From: Paenibacillus sp. Soil522
Lineage (GTDB): Bacteria > Bacillota > Bacilli > Paenibacillales > Paenibacillaceae
Assembly (NCBI RefSeq): GCF_001428245.1
Contig: NZ_LMRV01000077.1
Span: 196,331-247,858 of the forward strand
DNA: 51,528 nt
Reading direction: 5' to 3'
Both the position numbers and the translations under genes were made by a program. The notes beneath the pieces were generated by a model that had not been told where the DNA came from, did not search any database, and worked only from the letters and a program-made list of their open reading frames with translations. Of the stretch, positions 41,469-50,203 are shown piece by piece (within the stretch, counting starts at the first letter, position 1; every line of letters starts with the position of its first letter).

Positions 41469-42926
41469 TTGGCACTGTTTGATTTGCGCCTGCAGGATGT
41501 ACATAACAAGCTTAACAATAAGGAACTATCCGTTTCTGAGCTGGTTAGCGCATCATATGCGAGAATTGCGGAAACCGAGCCTGCTATCCAGGCTTTTATT
41601 ACATTAAATGAAGAGAATGCACGCTTGCAGGCTTCCGAGCTGGACAAGCAATTGCAAGAAGGCGGCGAACGCGGTCTGCTGTTTGGACTGCCGGCGGGCA
41701 TTAAGGATAACATTGTTACGGAAGGCTTGCTGACGACCTGTGCGAGCCAGTTCTTAAGCAATCACAATCCGATTTATGACGCATCCGCCGTTCGCAAGCT
41801 AAAGGCTGCACAATCGGTAACGATCGGCAAGCTGAATATGGATGAATTCGCAATGGGCGGTTCGAATGAAAACTCGAGCTACTTTCCAACACGCAATCCA
41901 TGGAATACAGAGTACGTGCCTGGCGGCTCAAGCGGCGGCTCGGCGGCGTCTGTTGCTGCAGGGCAGGTATACTTCTCGCTAGGTTCCGACACGGGCGGCT
42001 CGATTCGTCAGCCCGCAGCGTACTGCGGCATCGTCGGCTTGAAGCCGACTTATGGCCTTGTTTCACGCTTTGGGCTCGTTGCTTTCGCATCGTCTCTGGA
42101 CCAAATCGGCCCGCTAACCAAAAATGTGGAAGACTCCGCTTATGTGCTGCAAGCCATTGCCGGCTATGATGCAAGCGACTCTACCTCCGCCAATGTGGAC
42201 ATTCCGGACTATACCTCCGCTTTGACGGGGGATGTCAAGGGCTTGCGCATCGGCGTGCCGAAGGAATACCTTGGTGAGGGCATCGATCCGCGTGTGAAGG
42301 AAGCGGTGCTTAAGGCTTTAGCCGTGTACGAATCGCTTGGCGCGACATGGGAGGAAGTATCGCTTCCGCATACCGAATATGCGATCGCTACTTACTACCT
42401 GCTGGCTTCATCGGAAGCTTCTTCGAACCTGGCCCGATTTGATGGCGTACGCTATGGCGTTCGAGCGGACAATCCATCGAATCTGATCGATTTGTATAAG
42501 AAGTCACGCAGCGAAGGCTTTGGTCCTGAAGTAAAACGCCGCATTATGCTCGGTACTTATGCGCTTAGCTCCGGATACTACGATGCTTACTATTTGAAGG
42601 CACAGAAGGTGCGCACGCTTATTAAGCAGGATTTTGACCAAGTGTTTAATGAATATGATCTTATCATCGGACCAACGGCCCCGACACCGGCTTTCCGAAT
42701 CGGGGAGCAGGTTGGCGATCCGTTGACGATGTATTTAAACGATATTTGTACGATACCGGTTAGCTTGGCGGGTGTTCCTGCCATAAGCGTTCCGTGCGGT
42801 TCTGCTGATGGCTTGCCGATCGGCCTGCAAATTATCGGGAAAGCGTTCGACGAATCGACGGTGCTGCGCGCCGCTCATGCGTTCGAGCAGCACACGGAGC
42901 ATCATAAACAACGTCCGCAGCTATAA
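41469..42926 (+). CDS. gatA: Glu/Asp-tRNA amidotransferase subunit A (amidase)
   Basis: 485 residues from TTG, with GAAGGGAGGAACTAC upstream. Catalytic Lys is in GIKDNI (about 78-83). The amidase signature is GGSSGGSAA (about 152-160), and the catalytic Ser pair is in SDTGGSIRQPAAYCG (about 172-186). It hydrolyses glutamine and passes ammonia to GatB. All triad residues are present. Central gene of gatCAB. Confidence 0.97.
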   Translation: MALFDLRLQDVHNKLNNKELSVSELVSASYARIAETEPAIQAFITLNEENARLQASELDKQLQEGGERGLLFGLPAGIKDNIVTEGLLTTCASQFLSNHNPIYDASAVRKLKAAQSVTIGKLNMDEFAMGGSNENSSYFPTRNPWNTEYVPGGSSGGSAASVAAGQVYFSLGSDTGGSIRQPAAYCGIVGLKPTYGLVSRFGLVAFASSLDQIGPLTKNVEDSAYVLQAIAGYDASDSTSANVDIPDYTSALTGDVKGLRIGVPKEYLGEGIDPRVKEAVLKALAVYESLGATWEEVSLPHTEYAIATYYLLASSEASSNLARFDGVRYGVRADNPSNLIDLYKKSRSEGFGPEVKRRIMLGTYALSSGYYDAYYLKAQKVRTLIKQDFDQVFNEYDLIIGPTAPTPAFRIGEQVGDPLTMYLNDICTIPVSLAGVPAISVPCGSADGLPIGLQIIGKAFDESTVLRAAHAFEQHTEHHKQRPQL

Positions 42927-42962
42927 GCGGATCTATATACGTTTACGAAGGGATCGATACGA

Positions 42963-44402
42963 ATGTCTGAACCGAACAAATACGAGACGGTTGTCGGGCT
43001 GGAAGTCCATGTGGAGCTGCATACGAATAGTAAAATCTTTTGCGGCTGCTCTACGGCTTTCGGCGCGCCGCCGAACACCCATACCTGTCCAGTATGTCTT
43101 GGACATCCCGGCGTTTTGCCGGTATTGAACCGCCAAGCGGTTGAATACGCAATGAAGGCGGCAATGGCACTCAACTGTCAAATTGCCGACATCAGCAAGT
43201 TTGACCGTAAAAACTACTTTTACCCGGATTCACCTAAGGCGTACCAAATTTCGCAATTCGACCAACCGGTCGGCGAGCACGGCTGGATCGAAATCGAGGT
43301 GAATGGCGAGTCGAAGCGAATCGGCATTACAAGGCTGCATCTTGAAGAGGATGCGGGCAAGCTGACTCACGTTGACGGCGGATATGCATCTCTTGTCGAT
43401 TTTAACCGTGTCGGTACGCCGCTTATCGAGATCGTATCCGAGCCGGATATTCGCACTCCTGAGGAAGCGAAGGCTTATTTGGAGAAAATCAAAGCGATTA
43501 TGCAGTATTGCGACGTTTCTGACGTGAAGATGGAAGAAGGAAGCTTGCGCTGTGATGCGAACATCAGCTTGCGTCCTTACGGACAGAAGGAATTCGGTAC
43601 GCGTGCCGAGCTCAAAAACATGAACTCCTTCCGCGGCGTTCAGCGCGGCCTTGAGTATGAGCAATTCCGCCAAGCTGAAATTCTTGACAGCGGCGGCGAA
43701 GTGGTTCAAGAGACACGTCGTTTCGACGATGCGCTTGGCAAATCCTTCTCTATGCGCGGCAAGGAAGAAGCTCATGATTACCGCTACTTCCCGGACCCGG
43801 ATCTCGTTTCGCTTCATATTAGCGAAGAATGGAAGCAAAGCATCCGAGCTACGATTCCAGAATTGCCGGATGCCCGCAAAGCAAGATATACATCTGAATA
43901 CAGCCTGCCTTCTTATGATGCTGAGGTTATCACTTCATCCAAGGAGCTTGCGGACTTTTTCGAGGAAAGCCTTTCCTATACGAAGGATGCCAAAGCCGTT
44001 TCGAACTGGATCATGGGCGATCTCCTTGGTTATTTGAATGCGAACGGCCAAGAAATTTCCGATGTGAAAATAACCGGACAAGGGCTTGGCGAAATGATCG
44101 GCCTGCTTGAGAAAGGGACGATCAACGGAAAAATTGCCAAGACCGTATTCAAAGCGATGCTGGAAACAGGTAAGCTGCCGCAGCAAATCGTTGAGGAGCA
44201 GGGCCTCGTTCAAATTAGCGACGAAGGCGCGATTCAATCGATTGTAAATGAGATCGTAGAAGCGAATCCGCAATCGGTCGAGGATTATAGAGCGGGCAAA
44301 GAAAAAGCGATCGGCTTCCTGGTTGGACAAGTCATGAAAGCATCCAAAGGAAAAGCAAATCCTGCACTTGCGAATAAGCTGCTTGTTGAGCGGCTAAAAT
44401 AA
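42963..44402 (+). CDS. gatB: Glu/Asp-tRNA amidotransferase subunit B
   Basis: 479 residues. VGLEVHVELHTNSKIFCGCS (about 10-29) and the THTCPVCLGHPGVLPVLN block (about 39-56) are the GatB signatures; these Cys bind zinc in the family. The kinase/transamidase cradle is followed by a YqeY-like tail (about 325-475). ATG follows GGGATCGATACGA, an unremarkable ribosome site. Activates the tRNA-bound glutamate or aspartate with ATP. Confidence 0.97.
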   Translation: MSEPNKYETVVGLEVHVELHTNSKIFCGCSTAFGAPPNTHTCPVCLGHPGVLPVLNRQAVEYAMKAAMALNCQIADISKFDRKNYFYPDSPKAYQISQFDQPVGEHGWIEIEVNGESKRIGITRLHLEEDAGKLTHVDGGYASLVDFNRVGTPLIEIVSEPDIRTPEEAKAYLEKIKAIMQYCDVSDVKMEEGSLRCDANISLRPYGQKEFGTRAELKNMNSFRGVQRGLEYEQFRQAEILDSGGEVVQETRRFDDALGKSFSMRGKEEAHDYRYFPDPDLVSLHISEEWKQSIRATIPELPDARKARYTSEYSLPSYDAEVITSSKELADFFEESLSYTKDAKAVSNWIMGDLLGYLNANGQEISDVKITGQGLGEMIGLLEKGTINGKIAKTVFKAMLETGKLPQQIVEEQGLVQISDEGAIQSIVNEIVEANPQSVEDYRAGKEKAIGFLVGQVMKASKGKANPALANKLLVERLK

Positions 44403-44420
44403 ATACAGCTGCATGTTAAG

Positions 44421-44459
44421 ACGCGGCTCATCGCCATGATGAGCCGCGTCTTTCTTTTT
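44421..44459 (+). terminator. terminator of gatCAB
   Basis: A 12-bp perfect stem (44421-44432 with 44438-44449), loop GCCAT, then TCTTTCTTTTT. Confidence 0.9.
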
Positions 44460-44548
44460 GACTAATGCTATGGACATGTGACCTGTATGCTCCAATTGCC
44501 GCATATATTTATGTTACAATAGCGTGTAGAGAAAGGTCGGGATCGCGT

Positions 44549-45265
44549 ATGGTGTTGAATACAGTTCATAATCCTTGGTATATCAGTGAAATGCACATTT
44601 TACTGAGGCTTCTCCTCGCCCTGCTGCTAGGCGGTCTCGTAGGGTTCGAGCGTGAGCAGTCGAATCATGCGGCAGGACTAAGAACAAATATTTTGGTCTG
44701 CTTAGGCTCTTGCTTGCTAATGCTCCTCTCCATGTACGGCTTTTCTGCTTTTGTTGATGAGCCGAACGTAAGGGTAGACCCTGCTCGTCTAGCCGCGGCG
44801 GTCATTACCGGCATTGGCTTTCTCGGCGCCGGCACGATTTTATTTACAGGAAAATCGATAACAGGCTTAACGACAGCAGCGTCGCTCTGGGTAGTGTCCG
44901 CTATTGGATTGGCTGTCGGAGCGGGCTTCTATTTCGCCTCGGCAACAGCGACAATTATGGTACTGGTTACGCTATGGGCTTTCAATAAGCTGGAGAAAAG
45001 GTATATAAGCACAAAGAGAGCGCATCTGCTCAAAATAAAAGCCGATGATCTCTCTCAAGCTTTGCTTGATATAAATGGATTGCTGACGGAGCATAAAATC
45101 GTCATTCGGAAAATACTGCTGGAGGAGTGCGAGGGCGAGGGCGAGGGAGAAGGAGACCAAATTATGCTGCAGGTCTATATTACCTTGCCGAAATCGGAAG
45201 CGCTTCTTATGCTGCTTGACAAAATAAAGCATTTGGAGGGTGTACGTTGGGTCAGCTCAGAATAA
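44549..45265 (+). CDS. MgtC/SapB-family membrane protein
   Basis: Start placed at the ATG 44549 (MVLNTVHNPWYISEMHIL), downstream of AGAAAGGTCGGG; the frame is open from 44465. 238 residues. The MgtC core has LLRLLLALLLGGLVGFEREQ, AGLRTNILVCLGSCLLML, TGIGFLGAGTILF and a further TAASLWVVSAIGLAVGAG, the four-helix signature. The C-terminal ACT-like region is interrupted by ECEGEGEGEGDQ, coded by a short GAGGGC-type tandem repeat (about 45127-45158). Family knowledge: MgtC proteins affect magnesium and phosphate homeostasis and the F-type ATP synthase. Overlaps the next gene by 19 bases. Confidence 0.85.
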   Translation: MVLNTVHNPWYISEMHILLRLLLALLLGGLVGFEREQSNHAAGLRTNILVCLGSCLLMLLSMYGFSAFVDEPNVRVDPARLAAAVITGIGFLGAGTILFTGKSITGLTTAASLWVVSAIGLAVGAGFYFASATATIMVLVTLWAFNKLEKRYISTKRAHLLKIKADDLSQALLDINGLLTEHKIVIRKILLEECEGEGEGEGDQIMLQVYITLPKSEALLMLLDKIKHLEGVRWVSSE

Positions 45266-47163
45266 AACGAACGAAAAACAGGCTGCTCACCGTATTATTT
45301 GCGTTTGCTTTGCCAGGAGCAGGTCATATGTATACAGGACAGCATCCGAAGGGCTTGCTGCTAATTGCCGCCTTCTTGCTGGATTTAACGGCTATTGTTC
45401 GGCTGGCCGATTCGGATGGAGGCAGCCATTTGCTGCTTATCGTTTATTTAGGGATCATGCTGCCAGTCTTTTACTTTATTAGTGTGTTTGATTCCTTGCA
45501 GAGCGCGGAAGCGGAAGATCATAGCCCAGTTGCATTAAGTCGCATGCATGGTATTTTACTTTTAACGGCGGGAAGCTTTATGCTTATTTTAGTAAAGCCT
45601 CCCGAAGCGATTTTGCCTTGGATGAATGAGCTTGAGGAGCTGTGTGTGGGCCCAGTTTTAATAATTGCTTCAATTACGTTGCTGTTACGTTCACGGAAAG
45701 GGTCGGTATCTATGTTTAAGCTAGGACGTTTTACGGCAGCTGCGCTTGTCCTAACCGTGGGGGCATTGCTTCTGTGGGACCAAATTCAAGGAAAGAATGA
45801 TATTTCACTACTTGGACAATGGTGGCCGGTCATATTTATATTATTAGGCCTTGAAATTATATTGTTTAGCGTAAAGTTTAAGGGAATGGAAAAGAAGCTG
45901 AGACTTGACGTCGGAGGCGGAATGATTGCGTTAGCGATTACGCTGACTGCATATGTCGTAACACAATACGCCGATATTCCTTTTCGCTGGTTGGATCAAT
46001 TTAACGTTGATCTTAACGGGCCTGCAGAATATGGCGAAGAGAAGGGCTTCCGCTACGACAAGGCAATCATTAAAGTTCCGCTGGATGAAGAGGCTTCGCT
46101 TATTCGCATCGTAAATCCGAATGGACAAGTAACCGTTCGTTCGGGCGATGTGCAGGAGATCGAGCTTTTGACAGCGGTATGGGTTGATTTAGCCGATAAA
46201 TCGGAAGCCGATGCCGTAGCTGAGAAATCCACGGTTAAAATTAATCCAGGGTCAGAGATGACGCTTGAGGCTAAAGGGCAATCATATGGAGCTAACGGGA
46301 GCAGGAAGCCGAGAATGAATATGATCGTTACGGTGCCAATGTCGCTGTCTGATCAGCTGGAAGTGGAAGAGGCGCCAGCATCATCCCCCTTGTCCTTGGA
46401 AAGCGCTGCCGAATTGGAAAAATCAAACACAACTGGAACTCCGGTCGATTCGAGCATGCAGATGGCGACGGAAGCGCCTGGCGAACCGGATACAAGCCCA
46501 AACGATATGTCAGAGCAAACGCCAGAAACCGAGGAAGAACCGAAATCGGCTTTGAAGCTGAAAGTGGAATCAGGAAATGGTTCTGTTGAGATCAAGTCCC
46601 TAACGCTGCCGGGAGGCCTCGATATTCGAAGCAATAGCGGATTAATTGCCGTAAGCAACATTAATGGCCCGGTTTCCGTCAAAGGTAACAATGGCGGTAT
46701 AAATGTGAATGGCATAACTGGAGACAGCAGTCTTGAAACGAAGAACGGTACGATTACGGCTGCGTCGATTCAAGGGAAGCTTTTTGCCAATACGCTCAAT
46801 GGAAGCTTGGAAATCAAGAAGATTGAAGGCGACATTGAAGCCGAAACGAAAAACGGAAAAATCAAAATGGACGGTGCAGGCGCTTCTGTAAAAGCGGATA
46901 CCCTTAACGGCAGTATTGAGCTAAGCAGCGCCGAGGTTGGCGGTGATTGGGATTTGGACAGCTCCGTCGGAGAGATTAAGCTTGCCATGCCAAAGGATGG
47001 ACATTTCACGGTCTACGGATCGGTAACTTTCGGTAATATTACGACCGAGCTGCCTCTTGAGGTAAGTAAAAAAACGATAAGAGGCACATTGGGCGAAGGC
47101 ACTTACCGGATCCAAATTAACGCCACCAACAGCATTGCGATCAGACAATTTGGGCTATCCTAA
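45247..47163 (+). CDS. TM2-like and DUF4097-like membrane protein with a beta-solenoid-type outer domain
   Basis: 638 residues from TTG, within the mgtC-like gene's end. Residues 10-45 (FALPGAGHMYTGQHPKGLLLI) resemble a TM2 domain, and more helices follow up to about 240, part of which resembles the LiaF-type DUF5668 region (LGQWWPVIFILLGLEIILF). An outer part starts near 280. A Pro/Thr/Glu-rich linker (about 380-435) leads into repeats: VESGNGSVEIKSLTLPGGLD, IRSNSGLIAVSNINGP, VKGNNGGINVNGI, ETKNGTITAASIQG and so on to about 600, each about 16-20 residues. This is the DUF4097 beta-repeat pattern of putative adhesin and Lia-type envelope-stress proteins. Confidence 0.78.
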   Translation: MGQLRIKRTKNRLLTVLFAFALPGAGHMYTGQHPKGLLLIAAFLLDLTAIVRLADSDGGSHLLLIVYLGIMLPVFYFISVFDSLQSAEAEDHSPVALSRMHGILLLTAGSFMLILVKPPEAILPWMNELEELCVGPVLIIASITLLLRSRKGSVSMFKLGRFTAAALVLTVGALLLWDQIQGKNDISLLGQWWPVIFILLGLEIILFSVKFKGMEKKLRLDVGGGMIALAITLTAYVVTQYADIPFRWLDQFNVDLNGPAEYGEEKGFRYDKAIIKVPLDEEASLIRIVNPNGQVTVRSGDVQEIELLTAVWVDLADKSEADAVAEKSTVKINPGSEMTLEAKGQSYGANGSRKPRMNMIVTVPMSLSDQLEVEEAPASSPLSLESAAELEKSNTTGTPVDSSMQMATEAPGEPDTSPNDMSEQTPETEEEPKSALKLKVESGNGSVEIKSLTLPGGLDIRSNSGLIAVSNINGPVSVKGNNGGINVNGITGDSSLETKNGTITAASIQGKLFANTLNGSLEIKKIEGDIEAETKNGKIKMDGAGASVKADTLNGSIELSSAEVGGDWDLDSSVGEIKLAMPKDGHFTVYGSVTFGNITTELPLEVSKKTIRGTLGEGTYRIQINATNSIAIRQFGLS

Positions 47164-47176
47164 AAAGGCGCTTTCA

Positions 47177-47206
47177 TTGACAAACTCGCAAATGAGAACG
47201 TACAAT
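47177..47206 (+). promoter_or_regulatory. sigma-A promoter of perR
   Basis: TTGACA (47177-47182), an 18-base spacer and TACAAT (47201-47206). I see no clear Per box near it. Confidence 0.7.
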
Positions 47207-47238
47207 AGTCGTAACTACTTAGGAAGGGCGTGAGGGGA

Positions 47239-47673
47239 ATGGGAGCCAGCGTTAACTTAGCATTGGAGCAACTGAAGATGAATGGCGTCCGAATGACCCC
47301 GCAACGTCACGCCATATTAAGCTACTTGATGGACTCGATGTCTCATCCGACTGCAGATGAAATTTATAAAGCGCTCTCTCCCGTATATCCGAGCATGAGC
47401 GTAGCTACCATATATAACAATCTGCGTTTATTTGTAGAAGCTGGATTAGTGCGTGAGCTGACTTATGGTGATGATTCAAGCCGGTTTGATTCGGATTTAT
47501 CTGATCATTATCATGCCATTTGCAAAAATTGCGGTTCAATCGTCGACTTTGATTATCCGCCTCTGCTTGAGGTTGAGCGTGTTGCATCTCGCGTGACAGG
47601 GTTTGTGGTTGAAGGTCACCGGATGGAAATATACGGTATTTGCTCCACTTGCAATACCAAATCAGCGAAATAA
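47239..47673 (+). CDS. perR: PerR peroxide-sensing repressor (Fur family)
   Basis: I choose ATG 47239 (MGASVNLALEQLKMNG), 145 residues, over a GTG 9 bases earlier. The sequence VRMTPQRHAILSYLMDSM, HPTADEIYKALSPVYPSMSV, SSRFDSDLSDHYHAICKNCG and CSTCNTK follows B. subtilis PerR closely. The regulatory-metal ligands are conserved: His at 36 (HPTAD), Asp in SRFD, the two His in DHYHAI and Asp in IVDF. Both CxxC zinc pairs are present. With iron bound it is oxidised by peroxide and leaves DNA. Location near ygzB, ygxA and an rrn operon also matches. Confidence 0.95.
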   Translation: MGASVNLALEQLKMNGVRMTPQRHAILSYLMDSMSHPTADEIYKALSPVYPSMSVATIYNNLRLFVEAGLVRELTYGDDSSRFDSDLSDHYHAICKNCGSIVDFDYPPLLEVERVASRVTGFVVEGHRMEIYGICSTCNTKSAK

Positions 47674-47780
47674 TTGGCGTCAAGCCTATAGGAACGTGCC
47701 GGGAAGCGATGAACGCTAATCTGCACGTTTTTATTATTGCCATTTTATGGTCATAAGATACCGAACAGGAGAGTGATGAC

Positions 47781-49514
47781 TTGGAAACGATGTACAACCG
47801 GGCGCCACGCCGAAGAGACAGCCGAGGTGCTCGGAGCTTGTTTTTTTTCTTTATTGTGGGGGTAGTAACAGCTTTTTGCTGGTACGGGTATATGCGTTTT
47901 ATTCCGAATAGTGAAATGGTAGAACCCGGTTATCATTTCGAATACCCGGTCATCATTCAAGGTATAGAGACAGGGCAAGGGGCCCTCATTGAGAATAAAG
48001 AAGTAAAGCTGCCTCTTTCCGCGGTGCAGCAAGTGCTTGGCGAGGACAAGCCTATCCGGTATGAGCCGGATTCTGGCTCAATTATTTTAACTACAGCGGG
48101 CAAGTTGCTTCATCTGAAGACGGACTCATTAACGGCAACGATTAATCAAAAGCCTTATCAATTAACGATTGCCGCAGAAACATCTAACGGGACCGTCTAT
48201 ATTCCGGCAGAGCCATTGCAGGAGCTATACGGCTTACATGTGGAATTTGTAGAGAAGACGGGTGTCGTAACGCTGCTATCAGCGGGAGATGCGGTCCAAC
48301 TGGCCGAGGCAGCACCTAAGAAGGGCGCAGCCATTCGAAACGAGCCGACCATTCGAGCGCCCTATGTAGAGAAGGTGCCTCAAGCGGCAACGGTTAGAAT
48401 TTGGAAGGAGCAGGATGGATGGCTGCTTGTTCAAAGCAGCAGCGGGCTGACTGGCTTCATTAACAAAAAAGACGTGAAGCTGACGACGATTGATCAAATG
48501 TCCGAGCCAGCGCTTGAGCCTGCTTTCATTCCTTGGAAGGTGCTTGGCAGCAAAATTAATATGACATGGGAAGCTGTTTACGATCGGAAAATCGATACCT
48601 CCAAGATCGGCCCCATGCAGGGTGTGAATGTAGTTAGCCCAACATGGTTTGCATTGGCAGATGATAAAGGGACGATTAAAGGCAAGGCTGATTCTGCATA
48701 CGTGAAATGGGCGCATCAGCAAGGCATGCAAATTTGGGCGCTGTTCAGCAATGATTTTGAGCCGGACCGCACGACAAAAGCATTAGCAACCGTGGAGACA
48801 AGATTTTTTATGATACAGCAGCTAATTGCTTTTGCCGAAGTTTATGATTTGCAGGGGATTAATATCGATTTTGAAAATGTGCATACCTCCGATAAGGCCA
48901 ACTTTGTGCAGTTTGTTCGTGAACTGACGCCGCTTCTTCATGAGCAAGGCTTGGTTGTGTCGATTGATGTAACCCCGAAATCGAATAGTGAAATGTGGTC
49001 ACTGTTTCTTGATCGAGCAGCGTTAGGCAGGATAGCCGATTATTTGATGGTAATGGCCTATGACGAGCATTGGGCGTCGAGCCCGAAGTCGGGCTCAGTC
49101 GCTTCCTTGCCTTGGACGGAGAACTCGCTCGTTCGTATTATGAAGGAGGATGGTGTTCCTCCAAGCAAGCTTATTCTTAGCATGCCGCTCTATACTCGAA
49201 TATGGACGGAGAAGAAGGGCGTAGACGGCAAAATAGCAGTCTCTTCGAAAGCGGCCGGTATGGAGCAAGTTAAGGAATTGATTAGCGTGAAAAAGCTAAA
49301 GCCGGTTCTTGACAAAGCGGCTGGTCAACATTACGTGGAATATAAGGAAGGCGGCGCAATGAACCGTATTTGGATAGAGGATGATGTATCCATGAAGGCT
49401 CGAGTCGCGCTTATTCGCAAGTATGATTTAGCAGGTGCTGCGACGTGGCAGCGATCTTTCCAAACGGCATCCATTTGGGAAACGATCGACAAAGCCATTA
49501 AGACTAGGCCATAA
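47781..49514 (+). CDS. spore-type GH18 glycoside hydrolase with SH3 domain
   Basis: 577 residues. An N-terminal membrane anchor or signal (FFFFIVGVVTAFCWYGYM, about 21-38). A copper-amine-oxidase-N-like domain (about 50-165: VKLPLSAVQQVLGEDKPIRY, VYIPAEPLQELYGLHVEFV). A bacterial SH3-like domain (about 180-235: VRIWKEQDGWLLVQSSSGLTG). Then a GH18 barrel. The catalytic motif reads LQGINIDFEN, with the acid Glu at about 365; the first Asp and middle Asp of DxxDxDxE are Gln and Asn. YaaH/YdhD-type spore enzymes often have Asn in the middle position. Likely hydrolyses peptidoglycan or a chitin-like linkage at the spore or cell surface. Its position between perR and ygzB is unusual. Confidence 0.87.
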   Translation: METMYNRAPRRRDSRGARSLFFFFIVGVVTAFCWYGYMRFIPNSEMVEPGYHFEYPVIIQGIETGQGALIENKEVKLPLSAVQQVLGEDKPIRYEPDSGSIILTTAGKLLHLKTDSLTATINQKPYQLTIAAETSNGTVYIPAEPLQELYGLHVEFVEKTGVVTLLSAGDAVQLAEAAPKKGAAIRNEPTIRAPYVEKVPQAATVRIWKEQDGWLLVQSSSGLTGFINKKDVKLTTIDQMSEPALEPAFIPWKVLGSKINMTWEAVYDRKIDTSKIGPMQGVNVVSPTWFALADDKGTIKGKADSAYVKWAHQQGMQIWALFSNDFEPDRTTKALATVETRFFMIQQLIAFAEVYDLQGINIDFENVHTSDKANFVQFVRELTPLLHEQGLVVSIDVTPKSNSEMWSLFLDRAALGRIADYLMVMAYDEHWASSPKSGSVASLPWTENSLVRIMKEDGVPPSKLILSMPLYTRIWTEKKGVDGKIAVSSKAAGMEQVKELISVKKLKPVLDKAAGQHYVEYKEGGAMNRIWIEDDVSMKARVALIRKYDLAGAATWQRSFQTASIWETIDKAIKTRP

Positions 49515-49538
49515 TTTATTTATAATAGCGATTTAGCT

Positions 49539-49590
49539 TATTTCAAACAGAAACGCCTCCTTTGCAAAGGAGGCGTTTCTGTTTGAAATA
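49539..49590. terminator. 52-base perfect palindrome, bidirectional terminator
   Basis: The halves match without mismatch around a central TTTGCAAA, with an A-rich flank on one side and T-rich on the other. It separates the GH18 gene from the ygzB gene on the opposite strand. Confidence 0.75.
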
Positions 49591-49644
49591 TAAGAATTTA
49601 TTAGTAATGCTTCTAGAAGCGGGCTTATATTTCATTGCGTAATA

Positions 49645-49674
49645 GGCTTTAGCCGTCAAGGGACGGCTAAAGCC
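49645..49674 (-). terminator. hairpin downstream of ygzB
   Basis: GGCTTTAGCCGTC (49645-49657) pairs with GACGGCTAAAGCC (49662-49674), loop AAGG. On the - strand it lies just after the ygzB stop; the T-tract is weak. Confidence 0.55.
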
Positions 49675-49689
49675 GTTACGCTTCGTTTG

Positions 49690-50049
49690 TTAAACTTGCT
49701 GTTCAGACGGACTATGCGTCGCTTGGGCAGGATCCAGCGTAAGCATCGTTTTGCAGTACATGCAGCGATCGGTTTTTCCAAGCATTTTGGTTTGACGTCC
49801 GCATTCAGGACAAGGCAGCATCGTGGCGCTCGTCGACATCATGCCGGCCCAGAAATAGACGGCTACACTGATGAGCAAGGAGATCATGCCGATTACCATG
49901 AAGATTGCAGCGATAATCTTGCCGGCTTGTCCCCAGAATACGATGCCCGCTGTACCGAGTATCATTACACCCATACCGACCAAGGTGAAAACGAGCCCCC
50001 AGAGACGGAATTCATTAATTTTGGCGGACTTAAAAAAGAAGTTTTTCAT
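49690..50049 (-). CDS. ygzB: YgzB-like membrane protein with zinc ribbon
   Basis: 119 residues. Two hydrophobic helices (about 16-37 and 43-68) and a zinc ribbon CPECGRQTKMLGKTDRCMYC at about 80-99 (CxxC-x14-CxxC). Family DUF2614, named YgzB in B. subtilis, where it also lies between perR and ygxA on the opposite strand. Function unknown. Confidence 0.88.
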   Translation of the reverse strand: MKNFFFKSAKINEFRLWGLVFTLVGMGVMILGTAGIVFWGQAGKIIAAIFMVIGMISLLISVAVYFWAGMMSTSATMLPCPECGRQTKMLGKTDRCMYCKTMLTLDPAQATHSPSEQQV

Positions 50050-50203
50050 GCATTCAAACCCTTCCTATGACTAATGACTTATGAATTTGAGACTGTTTTC
50101 TAAGTTAGTAAGCAGGAAAGTGCCTCTAGCCTGTCGAAAAAGAATAAAACTGTAGATTTTTATTATAGCGTAATAAAATGTGATTAGCTATATGGAGGAA
50201 CCC

